A stretch of DNA of 32,186 nt from Alphaproteobacteria bacterium (GCA_017427715.1 JAFRSF010000018.1:1-32186), one strand, 5' to 3'; numbered from the stretch's first letter, positions 1-8,461 are shown. The notes: generated from the letters alone by a model not told the origin. Numbers and translations: made by a program.

Positions 1-1
1 C

Positions 2-1537
2 ACACAACTAAGGCGTTGCTTAGTATTTTTGTTTTCCGCGGTATTGTTCATATCATCGGCATTTAGCGCGACACTTCCCAGTGAATATACGGAATTGGAA
101 TATATTGAATTACACGGTTGGACATATTTTAATACTAATGTCTATTTATCGAAAGATATGGATATTGAGTTTGAGTTTATGCCTATTCAATTAAATGTAG
201 GTGGAGGCGGAAATATTATGGGCGCAAGGTCAGTTAATAATCCAGGAACGGGATCTACATTTTTTTATAATATAAATCATCCAACTAACGGAACTAATAC
301 ATTGATTGATTTCTTTGGTTCTGATGCGACTGGGGCCAATGGTAGATGGCATGTTAAAAACAATGGTTCAGATTATGTTATGCAAAATAACAAAAAATAT
401 AAACTATCTATAACCAATAAAGTTGGGGTTCTTACTGCAGACGGAACAGTAATCGATACACATACATATCCAGCAAGTGGGACAGGTCCGATTACGGTAC
501 CTTTGTATATCCATGCATCTGATAATGCAGGTAATTTAGCATGGTCAAATGATCGGATAAGATTCTATCATTATTCTGCAACAGGGGTTGCAGATATAGT
601 ACCAGCAAGGAGAAATTCTGATAATGTGCTTGGTTTGTATAACAAAGTAAACGGTGAATTCTTAGAAAAATTGGGTTGTGACGATGGATACAAGGTATTG
701 GAATATTTAACATCAACTGGCACCCAATACATAGAAGATACAAGTTTTCAAACAATAGATACTGGTGCGATTGAAATAAAAACCAAAGATTTAGGGTACA
801 ATATTCGTTTTGTTGGGTTTGGAAATCGTGCTGATAGTAATGGTAATACTATCGCATTGGCAACAAATTGGACTTCCATGTCGTCATATAGTGATATTCC
901 TGTTTTTTATGGTTATTGGGACGATAGGTACAATAATGTAAATTACACACCTATTACTGTTTTTAGATATGAATTTACGCAAAGTTCACAAAAATTATAT
1001 ATAAACGGAACGTTAAATAAAAATCTCACTCAGACAAGGGGCAGTGCTTCAGGCAATTTTAGATTGTTTAAAGTATCTACAACTAATAATTCTACTACTG
1101 GTTCAAGTACAATCTATTATGCCAAAGTATTTGATGGTGATAATAATTTGTTAAGATATTATATACCTGTACGACGTGATGATGGTGTTTTGGGAATGTA
1201 CGATACTGTGACAGGAACATTCTTTACAAATCAGGGTACCGGCACATTCACAACGGATTCAGTTATAACAGATAAATGTATTTCAGATTATGTCGGTTTT
1301 ACATGTGATGGTAATAATAAAAAAATAAATATGTTAGGAAGTCAAGTTTGTTTGTCAGCAAGCAGACCGACTGGTTCGTATTTGGTGACACGATATAATG
1401 GCAACAAATATTATATTAATTTATCAGAAGAAACCCCGAATAATCCAAAACCAATAACAAGTGAATCAAATAACGTATTAAGAATAATTACAAATACTGC
1501 TACATATAATGCCCACGATGCATCCGTGTCGGAATAG
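2..1537 (+). CDS. Secreted protein with two LamG/concanavalin-like repeats (5' end missing)
   Basis: The reading frame is open from the first bases, so the gene is cut by the window edge. The codons before the first possible TTG start (29) read TQLRRCLVFLFSAVLF, which completes a signal peptide: two arginines, a hydrophobic core and a cleavage site near AFSA. The mature part holds two related repeats. The first begins YTELEYIELHG and ends near a SDNVLGLYN segment. The second begins KVLEYLTSTGTQYIEDT and ends RYYIPVRRDDGVLGMYD with NQGTGTF. The same pattern appears at the C terminus of the VirB6-like protein at 22854-24866. I associate this layout with LamG/concanavalin-like sandwich domains in gut bacterial and phage proteins. 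A tail with two cysteines and YNAHDASV follows. The likely role is a surface or secreted binding protein; the ligand is unknown. Its stop lies 2 nt from the stop of the convergent gene. Confidence 0.8.
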   Translation, partial: TQLRRCLVFLFSAVLFISSAFSATLPSEYTELEYIELHGWTYFNTNVYLSKDMDIEFEFMPIQLNVGGGGNIMGARSVNNPGTGSTFFYNINHPTNGTNTLIDFFGSDATGANGRWHVKNNGSDYVMQNNKKYKLSITNKVGVLTADGTVIDTHTYPASGTGPITVPLYIHASDNAGNLAWSNDRIRFYHYSATGVADIVPARRNSDNVLGLYNKVNGEFLEKLGCDDGYKVLEYLTSTGTQYIEDTSFQTIDTGAIEIKTKDLGYNIRFVGFGNRADSNGNTIALATNWTSMSSYSDIPVFYGYWDDRYNNVNYTPITVFRYEFTQSSQKLYINGTLNKNLTQTRGSASGNFRLFKVSTTNNSTTGSSTIYYAKVFDGDNNLLRYYIPVRRDDGVLGMYDTVTGTFFTNQGTGTFTTDSVITDKCISDYVGFTCDGNNKKINMLGSQVCLSASRPTGSYLVTRYNGNKYYINLSEETPNNPKPITSESNNVLRIITNTATYNAHDASVSE

Positions 1538-1539
1538 TA

Positions 1540-2193
1540 TTATTTTGTGGTTTGATTAAATGTGGACAGCATCATATAACTGATATCAGAGCGGCGACCA
1601 GAAGGGTGACGCCGCATAACAATCTTTTCAATTTGTTCTTTGTACCGATAATCGCAAAAATCACAACAGTTTTGGTTTGCGATAGATTGAATCGCTTTAT
1701 TTAATGAATCCAGTATTCTGTGCTTTTTATCAAGGCATACAATATTATAAGTTAAAGTTTTAGCGCCAGAAATATCAATAAATTTCGGTAATTCTCCAGT
1801 TTCTATAAAATTGTCATAAAAACCAGTTTTCTTTAAGTTTTCTATAAACGCACTTATGTTCCATGTTAGATTTACAATTTCATTGCGTAAAAAATCTTTT
1901 GTTTGATATGCCATTTTTTGTTTATAAGTATTATCAAAATGTACAATGTCGTTTTTGTTATCATATATAAACGGCGAAATATCCCCATATGCTGGGTTAT
2001 AAGACATTTCGTACCACAAAGCGTTACATATAATATCATTTGTTAAATCACCAATATACAACCGTTGTGGTTTAGAATTACGCAAAACTTCTTGTTGAAC
2101 AGCATTCAGAACAGTTTCCGACCAATTACCAAAATACATGCGCTGGGGATTATATTTAATTATTTCTTGAATTTGTTTTTGATTTAATTGCAT
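1540..2193 (-). CDS. Unknown protein with an internal N-terminal repeat
   Basis: This 217-residue protein has no signal peptide or membrane segment, so it is probably cytoplasmic. I chose the ATG at 2193 because AAAGG lies about 6 nt upstream; the longer frame to 2244 has no such site. Residues 16-32 (PQRMYFGNWSETVLNAV) and 42-58 (PQRLYIGDLTNDIICNA) look like two copies of a 26-residue repeat. Near the C terminus is CCDFCDYR, a possible metal or disulfide motif, followed by a basic stretch, RRHPSGRR. I do not recognise a family. It converges on the LamG-like gene with a 2-nt gap and is divergent from the small secreted protein at 2324. Function unknown. Confidence 0.7.
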   Translation of the reverse strand: MQLNQKQIQEIIKYNPQRMYFGNWSETVLNAVQQEVLRNSKPQRLYIGDLTNDIICNALWYEMSYNPAYGDISPFIYDNKNDIVHFDNTYKQKMAYQTKDFLRNEIVNLTWNISAFIENLKKTGFYDNFIETGELPKFIDISGAKTLTYNIVCLDKKHRILDSLNKAIQSIANQNCCDFCDYRYKEQIEKIVMRRHPSGRRSDISYMMLSTFNQTTK

Positions 2194-2259
2194 AAAAAAC
2201 CTTTGTTCTGTATTTATAGTAAGGCCTGGTAATGATTTTGTCAATCTTTATGTTTTTCC

Positions 2260-2287
2260 TTGCAAGTAAGAAAATATGTTCTAGAAT
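2260..2287 (+). promoter_or_regulatory. Promoter for the small secreted protein gene
   Basis: A -35 box TTGCAA (2260-2265) and a -10 box TAGAAT (2282-2287) are separated by 16 bp. The start codon follows at 2324 with AAAGG at 2311-2315. Seen by eye; not tested. Confidence 0.5.
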
Positions 2288-2323
2288 CAAACAGAAGAGA
2301 GAGTAAACAAAAAGGTAAGCGAT

Positions 2324-2701
2324 ATGATGAAAAAAATTGTTTTTATGTCTATGTTTATAGCGTTGGCATCTGTGTCTGCATTTGCATCGGATAATTATTA
2401 CAAAACATCAATAAACACATGTGATGAAAGTGAAATGCGTGCTGCATTGGACAAAGCGACATCTGAAAAACGTGCTGTTATCACAATAGTAGAATGTGAA
2501 AATGGTGTTGTTACAACACGTGTAATGAAAAATGAAGAAAAACCAGGTTGCTGTTGTAATACATGTGGCGCACCAAAAGAAGAAGTTGTTAAACGCGAAT
2601 ACTTTGTTCGTGAAACAGTTCAGAAATATAAACCAGTTGTTAAATATGTCCCGGATGGCACATATACCCGCGTAAAGCCGGTCTGCAATCATGGTTGTTA
2701 A
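2324..2701 (+). CDS. Small secreted cysteine-rich protein
   Basis: This 125-residue protein starts with a clear signal peptide: MMKK, a hydrophobic core, and cleavage after ASVSAFA. The mature protein is about 100 residues. It contains a cysteine cluster, CCCNTCG, further cysteines (STINTC-like start, VECEN) and a C-terminal CNHGC. The middle is charged and ends in a basic, tyrosine- and valine-rich stretch (VQKYKPVVKYVPDG). The cysteines suggest disulfide bonds or metal binding in the periplasm or outside. AAAGG lies 8 nt before the ATG, and a second ATG follows immediately at 2327. The gene stands alone between its own promoter and a strong terminator. I do not recognise the family. Confidence 0.75.
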   Translation: MMKKIVFMSMFIALASVSAFASDNYYKTSINTCDESEMRAALDKATSEKRAVITIVECENGVVTTRVMKNEEKPGCCCNTCGAPKEEVVKREYFVRETVQKYKPVVKYVPDGTYTRVKPVCNHGC

Positions 2702-2703
2702 AT

Positions 2704-2728
2704 AAAAATCGCCTCTGTGGCGATTTTT
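2704..2728 (+). terminator. Intrinsic terminator after the small secreted protein
   Basis: A perfect 10-bp stem, AAAAATCGCC / GGCGATTTTT, with the 5-nt loop TCTGT, begins 2 nt after the stop codon. The T-run forms part of the descending arm. Confidence 0.85.
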
Positions 2729-2816
2729 ATATCTAATATTTGATTGTTTTTAAATAATTCTTGAACTTGTATCTATGGCAAGATATAATCATTGCTTAAT
2801 AAGTGAAAGGTTGGAA

Positions 2817-3941
2817 ATGTACGATTTATTCGGCGCGGATATTGATTTAACAAATAGTTTTTTTCAGGAACAATTAATCACGTATTTAGGAAATAAACGT
2901 AGTTTATTGGAATTTATAAACCGTGGCATACAATTCGTTAAAAATAAATTAAATAAAAACAAAATCGTTTCAATGGATGGATTTGCTGGCAGTGGTGTTG
3001 TATCTAGATTGCTAAAAATGCATAGCGGCGAATTGTGGACAAATGATCTAGAAAGTTATTCATATATTGTAAATAAATGTTATTTAACAAACAAGCAATC
3101 AATAGATATGTATCACATAAAAAATGCTATGGATTATCTGAATAATTTAACACCAGACGAACTACAAGGTGGTTTTATAGCACGTAATTATGCTCCAAAA
3201 GATGATAATAATATTCAACCAAAAGAACGTGTTTTTTATACAAACAGAAACGCACGTTTCTTGGATACCGCCAAAAAATACATATACACAAATATAAAAG
3301 AATCTGACCAGTGTTTTTTATTGGCACCTTTGATTGTAGAAGCTTCTATACATACAAATACGTCTGGGGTGTTTAAAGGATTTCATAAAAAAGACGGCAT
3401 AGGACATTTTGGTGGCAGCGGAGAAAATGCACTAAGCAGAATTAAAGCAAATATTAAATTGAATGAACCAATCTTGATAGATACAGATTGTGATGTTCAC
3501 GTATATCAACAAGATATAAATACTTTGGTAAAACAAGATAAAGTATTTGATATTGTATATTATGACCCCCCATATAATCAACATCCGTACGGTTCAAATT
3601 ATTTTATGTTGAATATTTTGGCAACAAAACACGAAACTGTTAATATACAAAATGGTGTAAGCGGGATTGTGGAACATTGGAACAGGTCGGCATATAATAA
3701 AAAATTACAAGCAATAGATGCTATGGATGATTTAATTAAAAGCACAAAATCTAAATACATCCTGATTTCTTATAACAATGAAGGTATTATACCGTTTGAT
3801 ATATTCAAAAATATTTTGGAAAAATATGGAAAGGTAACTTTGCTAGAACAAGATTATAACACCTATAGGGGATGTAGAAATCTTAATTCTAGAAATATAA
3901 AAGTAAAAGAATTGTTGTGGATTCTGGAAAAAAAGGACTAG
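2817..3941 (+). CDS. D12-class (alpha) adenine-N6 DNA methyltransferase of a type II R-M system
   Basis: It should transfer a methyl group from S-adenosylmethionine to an adenine in the site cut by the adjacent endonuclease, so protecting host DNA. Visible motifs, in the order of the alpha (Dam/EcoRV-like) class, are motif X YLGNKRSLL (about residues 23-31), the cofactor loop DGFAGSG (54-60), a target-recognition region of about 190 residues, and the catalytic DPPY (250-253). I chose the ATG at 2817 (374 aa) because GAAAGG lies 6 nt upstream. The alternative ATG at 2775, 14 codons earlier, has no ribosome binding site. The endonuclease gene starts 4 nt after the stop. The AT-rich, lysine/asparagine-rich composition resembles other AT-rich genes here, so transfer cannot be shown from composition. 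Confidence 0.88.
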   Translation: MYDLFGADIDLTNSFFQEQLITYLGNKRSLLEFINRGIQFVKNKLNKNKIVSMDGFAGSGVVSRLLKMHSGELWTNDLESYSYIVNKCYLTNKQSIDMYHIKNAMDYLNNLTPDELQGGFIARNYAPKDDNNIQPKERVFYTNRNARFLDTAKKYIYTNIKESDQCFLLAPLIVEASIHTNTSGVFKGFHKKDGIGHFGGSGENALSRIKANIKLNEPILIDTDCDVHVYQQDINTLVKQDKVFDIVYYDPPYNQHPYGSNYFMLNILATKHETVNIQNGVSGIVEHWNRSAYNKKLQAIDAMDDLIKSTKSKYILISYNNEGIIPFDIFKNILEKYGKVTLLEQDYNTYRGCRNLNSRNIKVKELLWILEKKD

Positions 3942-3945
3942 TGTC

Positions 3946-4644
3946 ATGAGTGATAAAAAATTATTAAGAAAAACACGTGCAAATACCGTTATTAATTCTA
4001 TATCAAAAGGTCAAGAAAAGGAAGTGATTAGTGCTTTGAAGATAGTCGCAGATAAAATAGCACAAAAATTCCCGAATATTAAATTAGAACATCAAAGTAC
4101 AATGTCTTTGAAATATGTTGTTGAACATTTAAAAAGCCAATTTCCTGATATAGATTTTTATTATAAATTTGATAGTTCTTTCATGAGTCCAGACGGTGGC
4201 TTTTTATGCATTGTAAACAAAACCGGTGAAAAATATCCAATTTTAATACCAGAAGTTAAAAACCAAGGAACAAACGATTTGCGTATTAACGAAGGTTTAA
4301 AGAAACAACCAAAAGGCAATGCCATAGAAAGATTGGGTAAAAATGTTATTGGGTTAAGGACGTATTTTCTAACAGAAAACATTTTTCCATTTGTGTGTTT
4401 TGGGTATGGTTGTGATTTTGATGATACTTCATCTATTCTGGACAGGGTTATAACCATTGCTATGTTTGGCAAATTAAATAAAACCTATCTGCATAATGAA
4501 CAACAATTTAACAGGGGCAGTTTTTATTTTAGAAGAAATAAATGGTCAATAGAAGAAATGGTTAACATAATGTATGATATAGCAGAAAAAAGTATTTTTT
4601 ATTATTTTTCAAAATATGGTGAAAGTATTTTTAATATAAAATAA
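3946..4644 (+). CDS. EcoRI-family type II restriction endonuclease
   Basis: This 232-residue protein resembles EcoRI/RsrI. The PD-(D/E)xK site is PDGG (residues 82-85, catalytic Asp83) followed by PEVKNQG (Glu103, Lys105), matching EcoRI Asp91, Glu111 and Lys113. The stretch GNAIER (124-129) matches the EcoRI segment whose Glu144 and Arg145 contact the bases of GAATTC. Further similarity follows, in a HFPYV/IFPFV-type strand and an SSILDR helix. EcoRI's second helix arginine (Arg203) does not appear to be kept. It is shorter than EcoRI (277 aa). AAAGGA lies 8 nt upstream of the start and the gene is coupled to the methyltransferase. Specificity for GAATTC or another AATT-core site is inferred. 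GAATTC occurs in the window (for example 656, 7187 and 25627), so the methylase would have to protect it. Confidence 0.88.
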   Translation: MSDKKLLRKTRANTVINSISKGQEKEVISALKIVADKIAQKFPNIKLEHQSTMSLKYVVEHLKSQFPDIDFYYKFDSSFMSPDGGFLCIVNKTGEKYPILIPEVKNQGTNDLRINEGLKKQPKGNAIERLGKNVIGLRTYFLTENIFPFVCFGYGCDFDDTSSILDRVITIAMFGKLNKTYLHNEQQFNRGSFYFRRNKWSIEEMVNIMYDIAEKSIFYYFSKYGESIFNIK

Positions 4645-4651
4645 CAACAAC

Positions 4652-4678
4652 AAAACCCCGTTATAATGACGGGGTTTT
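4652..4678 (+). terminator. Terminator after the R-M operon
   Basis: A perfect 10-bp stem AAAACCCCGT / ACGGGGTTTT with loop TATAATG is followed by one more T. It closes the methylase-endonuclease unit. Confidence 0.85.
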
Positions 4679-4690
4679 TGCAACGCCCCA

Positions 4691-4763
4691 AACATGGTAG
4701 TGGAACATTGCTGGCCTACAACCCAATCCGCCGTCGCAATAAATGCTTTGGGATTGCCATGTT
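4691..4763. repeat. Nested palindromic intergenic element
   Basis: Outer arms AACATGG (4691-4697) and CCATGTT (4757-4763) enclose inner arms CAATCC (4724-4729) and GGATTG (4751-4756), with the right-hand arms directly adjacent. The layout resembles the multi-hairpin element at 11928-12050, which also uses a GGCAATCC-type arm. It lies in the gap between the R-M operon and the deacylase gene. A short frame (4694-4813) inside shows no coding signal. It may be a repeat family or a structured RNA; a single copy cannot settle this. Confidence 0.4.
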
Positions 4764-4825
4764 ATAGACATCCCTATTATTTATTAAAATGTATAAAATT
4801 GCTATGGGTATGATTTCTTAAATAA

Positions 4826-5380
4826 CTAAAACTTGTACCCGAAAGACAGACCGGCGAAATTGAATCCTTCATTTCTAGGGGTAAAGTTGCCATTCGAAAA
4901 ATGTACAGTAAACAATTCAACGTACCAATTATCAGATATATTTTTTCCGATAAAAAACTTTTCTTCAAATACCAATCGACTTTCCACCCAATAATCACGG
5001 GAATTTCGCATAAAAGGCCCAATTCCAATTCCGATATACCAACCATCATATTGCAACAGGGCGCTGTCAACAGAAATACCGATACCCGTGAAAGATAATC
5101 CTTGGCTGGATTTATAGGCGAAGTTTTGTCCAATATTCAGATTTAATCGACTGTCCAAACGAAAAAACTTAATAGGTTGCGCATATTGCAACATTACAAA
5201 GGTTTGCGGATTAAAATCCCAAAGGCCAGGTTGAACCAATTTCAACAGCGAACCAGAACCAACACTTTGTGCTGCGTACAATGTTAAAGAATTAATTTTG
5301 TCACCAAACATAACATTGCTGTCCGCGATGGCAGAATTAACAGCAATTAAACACATCAAAGGCAATAAATATTTTTTCAT
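4826..5380 (-). CDS. PagL-like lipid A 3-O-deacylase (acyloxyacyl hydrolase), outer-membrane barrel
   Basis: Members of this family remove a 3-O-linked acyl chain from lipid A in the outer membrane, which alters recognition by host immunity. The 184-residue protein begins MKKYLLPLMCLIAVNSAIA, a signal peptide, which fixes the start at 5380; the longer frame to 5545 would run through the divergent promoter. Alternating hydrophobic strands fit an eight-stranded barrel. Near the C terminus is HFSNGNF (His160, Ser162, Asn163) followed by NEGFN (Glu171), resembling the PagL His-Ser-Glu triad region, and the chain ends in GYKF with a terminal Phe as in outer-membrane barrels. The Ser-to-Glu spacing is shorter than I recall for Pseudomonas PagL, so activity is inferred. 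No strong Shine-Dalgarno sequence is visible. It is divergent from the cysteine-rich gene at 5571. Confidence 0.72.
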   Translation of the reverse strand: MKKYLLPLMCLIAVNSAIADSNVMFGDKINSLTLYAAQSVGSGSLLKLVQPGLWDFNPQTFVMLQYAQPIKFFRLDSRLNLNIGQNFAYKSSQGLSFTGIGISVDSALLQYDGWYIGIGIGPFMRNSRDYWVESRLVFEEKFFIGKNISDNWYVELFTVHFSNGNFTPRNEGFNFAGLSFGYKF

Positions 5381-5459
5381 AACATCAATAATAAAGCCAA
5401 AAAAATATTTATACAATAAAAATAAACAAGATTTTATACTTGAACCTTGATTTTTGTTG

Positions 5460-5488
5460 TTTACACACTGCGCCAAAAATGTTATAAT
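5460..5488 (+). promoter_or_regulatory. Strong promoter for the large exported protein at 5571
   Basis: TTTACA (5460-5465), a 17-bp spacer, and a consensus TATAAT (5483-5488). The predicted leader is about 75 nt and contains a CCCCG/CGGGG hairpin (5522-5537) before the AAGGAG at 5558-5563. Confidence 0.75.
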
Positions 5489-5570
5489 TTTTCTAAGTGA
5501 AGGTGTATTGTATGTTGTATGCCCCGTAAATCCGGGGTTCTGCACGTACAGTATAAAAAGGAGAATTTCT

Positions 5571-8426
5571 ATGACAGTTCGTATAAACGCAAATTCATGT
5601 AAAAATGCGCTGGGGACGGTATTTTTACTAGCGACTGCATTTTTTGTTTGTTCAACCTTTATATCAATGCGTTCTGTTTTTGCAGATCCAGTTGCGCCTG
5701 TAAATACAGGTGTGACATCTGGACGGCAAAGTCCGCGTTCTACATCTCGTGCAACAGCGAACCGTACGGTATCGCGTTCGACTGTGTCTCGTGGAACGGT
5801 TTCACCAACCAGAACAGCAGTATCACGTGGAACAGTTGCGTCACGAACAATATCTTCGCGTTCTATAACTCCTGCTCGTCCGACTGGCGCAACGCGCAGT
5901 GTTGCATCGCGTAACAGGACAACAAATCAAACTGGTAATCGCGCAGTTCGTGCCAGAACTTCAACGGTTCAATCACGTGTTAGTGCAACCGGTAATGTTA
6001 TGTCATCCAGTCGTGCCAGTGTGAACACGACATATTCTTATTTAAACAGTACATTAAACACAGGTAATTATTCCAACATAATTGATTCTTCAACTGGGTT
6101 GATTTCTGCGGATGCATACGCCAATTGTATGGATTCATATTATGCATGTATGGATGAAATCTGTACAGCGCGCAGTGCAGCCAAGGGTCGTTGTTCATGT
6201 GCGGGTCGTGCCACTAATTTCTTGGCAGCAGAAGAAGCGCTTGAACGTGCAAACGAAGAATTGATTCAATTGTCGGGTCAGCTGTCATTGTTAATTGCGA
6301 CCAAGGGCAAAGGTGATGAATTGGCGGCTGCATTTTCTTTGACAGAAGCAGAACAGGTTATGAACTGTGTTTCGTGGCGTGAAACATATGCAAAACACAA
6401 AAAAGGTGAAACAACTGCTAGTGGCGGTTCTTTGATGGAACAGTGGTACAAAGAACACCCCACATATACAGCTGCAAGCAGTAATGAATTGGTAACTACA
6501 TATGAAAGCATGCCTTATTATTGTTCAAAAAATAATAATAATTTCGGCTTTGATATTACACAAATTGATGGTTCTTCATCTGATATTTTGGCGCAATTAA
6601 AAGCATGGGCGGATGCCAAAGATTTAGCCAAAGAATATGTAAAAGATGACAACAATTTGATAACTACATATAACAGTTCGATTTCTTATATTGTGAATAA
6701 TTTAAAGGGAATAACATTGGAAAATACGGAAAATGCGACCCTGGATGCCTTGGCAAAGAAATGGGGTTATCAATTGTATGAATATGCACATAATAATGTT
6801 TGTGGTCGCGTATTGGATTCTTGTTTTAATGGTATTTACGAAGCATGTGGTACCCCGCCAACAGTCAAAGAATCGGATGGGAAAACAACACATACAAAAT
6901 GTATGAATGGTGCAACCACATCATGTCCGTTCAATTATAACAGTTACATTTCTGTGAATATGGATAAAAATTCAGGAAAATATGGTGATGTGCAATTGAA
7001 TGAACGTGGTTCATCATCTACGGCTAATGCAACATCATCTGCGGCATGTTTTGGTTATACGACCACAACAACATCGTCTGGTATTCGTGCGACTGCATCG
7101 ACATCAACAAATGACCCATATTATTCATTGCGTGGCCCGGTTGCGGATGCGCGTCGTTCAATCATGCAGAAATATTTGTTGGATGCGAATTCCGCATGCG
7201 ATACATACGGTGATAATTTGAAAAATACAGCACAGAATATCAATTATCAAAAAGTTGCCGCACAACAGGCATTACAACAAAAACGTCTTGAATTTAGACA
7301 GCAAGAAGACACAACTGTTTTGGCTGATGCCAAAGCCGCAATTGATAATTTCAATGAATGTATTTCTGAAATTTGGGATTGTTATGACCAGTATGACGGT
7401 GAAGACGACAAATGGACAACCGCACGTATAAAATCGTATTGCGCGCAAACAGCCCAGGTTCCACATTGCTATGAACCGATGATTTGTTCGCCATTGCAAT
7501 CTCAATTGACTGCGGTTATTGATAAACCAGACGACAATAAATGTACATTTTCTGCCGATTACAGGGAAAACAATTGTCGTAATGTTGTGACGATATCTGA
7601 AATATTGTATGGTACATCAATATCTAATCCGGTTGATATAACAAACTTGTGGGACGGTATAACATTGAACAATATAAACTCTGCTGCGGTTCGCGAAGGA
7701 TGCTTGCGCAAAGCAATGAATTGCACTATGAGTACTGCTGATGCGGCTAATGGAGAGGGATATTGTTTGCGTAATTGGAAAAAGGGCTATGACAAAGAAG
7801 ATGTTAATATTACATGTCCAGAAAATTCCACACAGGGGTACGGCGAACATGCGATAAGTCAAATTCGAACAAAAAATGGTTGGGTAACAAACTACTGCAG
7901 ATGTAGGGATGGTTATACAGTGATTTACAAAGATAACAAATATCAATGTGATATCACTTGTGACGACGAAAAATATCGTACTGATTCGGGAAGTTGTGAA
8001 CCATGCACATCTGGCAAACATCCTAATATCATTAGTGATGCATATGAAGCATATGATTGTGTCTCGAACACTACATCTTGTACACTGCCAAATGCATCAA
8101 GTGCGACAAGAACATGGAATAGCACAACATCTAGTTGGGGTGAATGCATTGTTGGCACTTGTAATGCCGATTATCACGAAGACGAAGAAAGTAATTCGTG
8201 TGTAAGCAATACGAGAGCTTGTAATAGTGGCGAACTTGCAGCAACAGGAGAAACTTATGCCACAGCCGGAACAATAAGTTGGGATACTGTTACTGGGAAT
8301 TGGGGTACTGTTTGCAAGATAACCGCTTGTCAATCACCTGCATACGAAGCCAACGAAGCAGGTACTGCTTGTCAGTGCGCAGGTGAATATCATTATGATG
8401 CTGGTGCGTGTGTACCGAATGATTAA
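5571..8426 (+). CDS. Large exported cysteine-rich protein with Arg/Ser/Thr-rich N-terminal region (paralogue of 12272-14617)
   Basis: I chose the ATG at 5571 (951 aa) because AAGGAG lies 7 nt upstream; the frame runs further upstream but across the promoter. A long signal sequence ends near SVFA. Residues ~45-145 form a low-complexity basic tract with repeated SRGTVS-like units. Next is a cysteine module, CMDSYYACMDEIC then RCSC, followed by a helical stretch (AAEEALERANEELIQL). The middle has more spaced cysteine pairs and helices. The C-terminal quarter has short cysteine-rich, EGF-like or growth-factor-receptor-like segments (CRCRDGYTV, CEPCTSGKHP, CQCAGEYHYDAG). The cysteine module and the CPENST...C.C..GYTV region recur in 12272-14617. 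I do not know the family. It is probably a periplasmic or surface protein held by disulfides. A terminator follows directly. Confidence 0.85.
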   Translation: MTVRINANSCKNALGTVFLLATAFFVCSTFISMRSVFADPVAPVNTGVTSGRQSPRSTSRATANRTVSRSTVSRGTVSPTRTAVSRGTVASRTISSRSITPARPTGATRSVASRNRTTNQTGNRAVRARTSTVQSRVSATGNVMSSSRASVNTTYSYLNSTLNTGNYSNIIDSSTGLISADAYANCMDSYYACMDEICTARSAAKGRCSCAGRATNFLAAEEALERANEELIQLSGQLSLLIATKGKGDELAAAFSLTEAEQVMNCVSWRETYAKHKKGETTASGGSLMEQWYKEHPTYTAASSNELVTTYESMPYYCSKNNNNFGFDITQIDGSSSDILAQLKAWADAKDLAKEYVKDDNNLITTYNSSISYIVNNLKGITLENTENATLDALAKKWGYQLYEYAHNNVCGRVLDSCFNGIYEACGTPPTVKESDGKTTHTKCMNGATTSCPFNYNSYISVNMDKNSGKYGDVQLNERGSSSTANATSSAACFGYTTTTTSSGIRATASTSTNDPYYSLRGPVADARRSIMQKYLLDANSACDTYGDNLKNTAQNINYQKVAAQQALQQKRLEFRQQEDTTVLADAKAAIDNFNECISEIWDCYDQYDGEDDKWTTARIKSYCAQTAQVPHCYEPMICSPLQSQLTAVIDKPDDNKCTFSADYRENNCRNVVTISEILYGTSISNPVDITNLWDGITLNNINSAAVREGCLRKAMNCTMSTADAANGEGYCLRNWKKGYDKEDVNITCPENSTQGYGEHAISQIRTKNGWVTNYCRCRDGYTVIYKDNKYQCDITCDDEKYRTDSGSCEPCTSGKHPNIISDAYEAYDCVSNTTSCTLPNASSATRTWNSTTSSWGECIVGTCNADYHEDEESNSCVSNTRACNSGELAATGETYATAGTISWDTVTGNWGTVCKITACQSPAYEANEAGTACQCAGEYHYDAGACVPND

Positions 8427-8429
8427 ACC

Positions 8430-8453
8430 AAATCCCCAAGAAATTGGGGATTT
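8430..8453 (+). terminator. Terminator after the exported protein at 5571
   Basis: A perfect 10-bp stem AAATCCCCAA / TTGGGGATTT capped by a GAAA tetraloop, with T's continuing to 8456. Confidence 0.9.
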
Positions 8454-8461
8454 TTTAATTG

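Noticed and set aside
4694-4813. 39-codon frame starting at an ATG inside the intergenic gap
   Set aside because: No ribosome binding site or recognisable sequence, and the DNA is better explained by a palindromic element.
5381-5545. N-terminal extension of the lipid A deacylase frame
   Set aside because: It would put 55 residues before a perfect signal peptide and overlap the divergent promoter.
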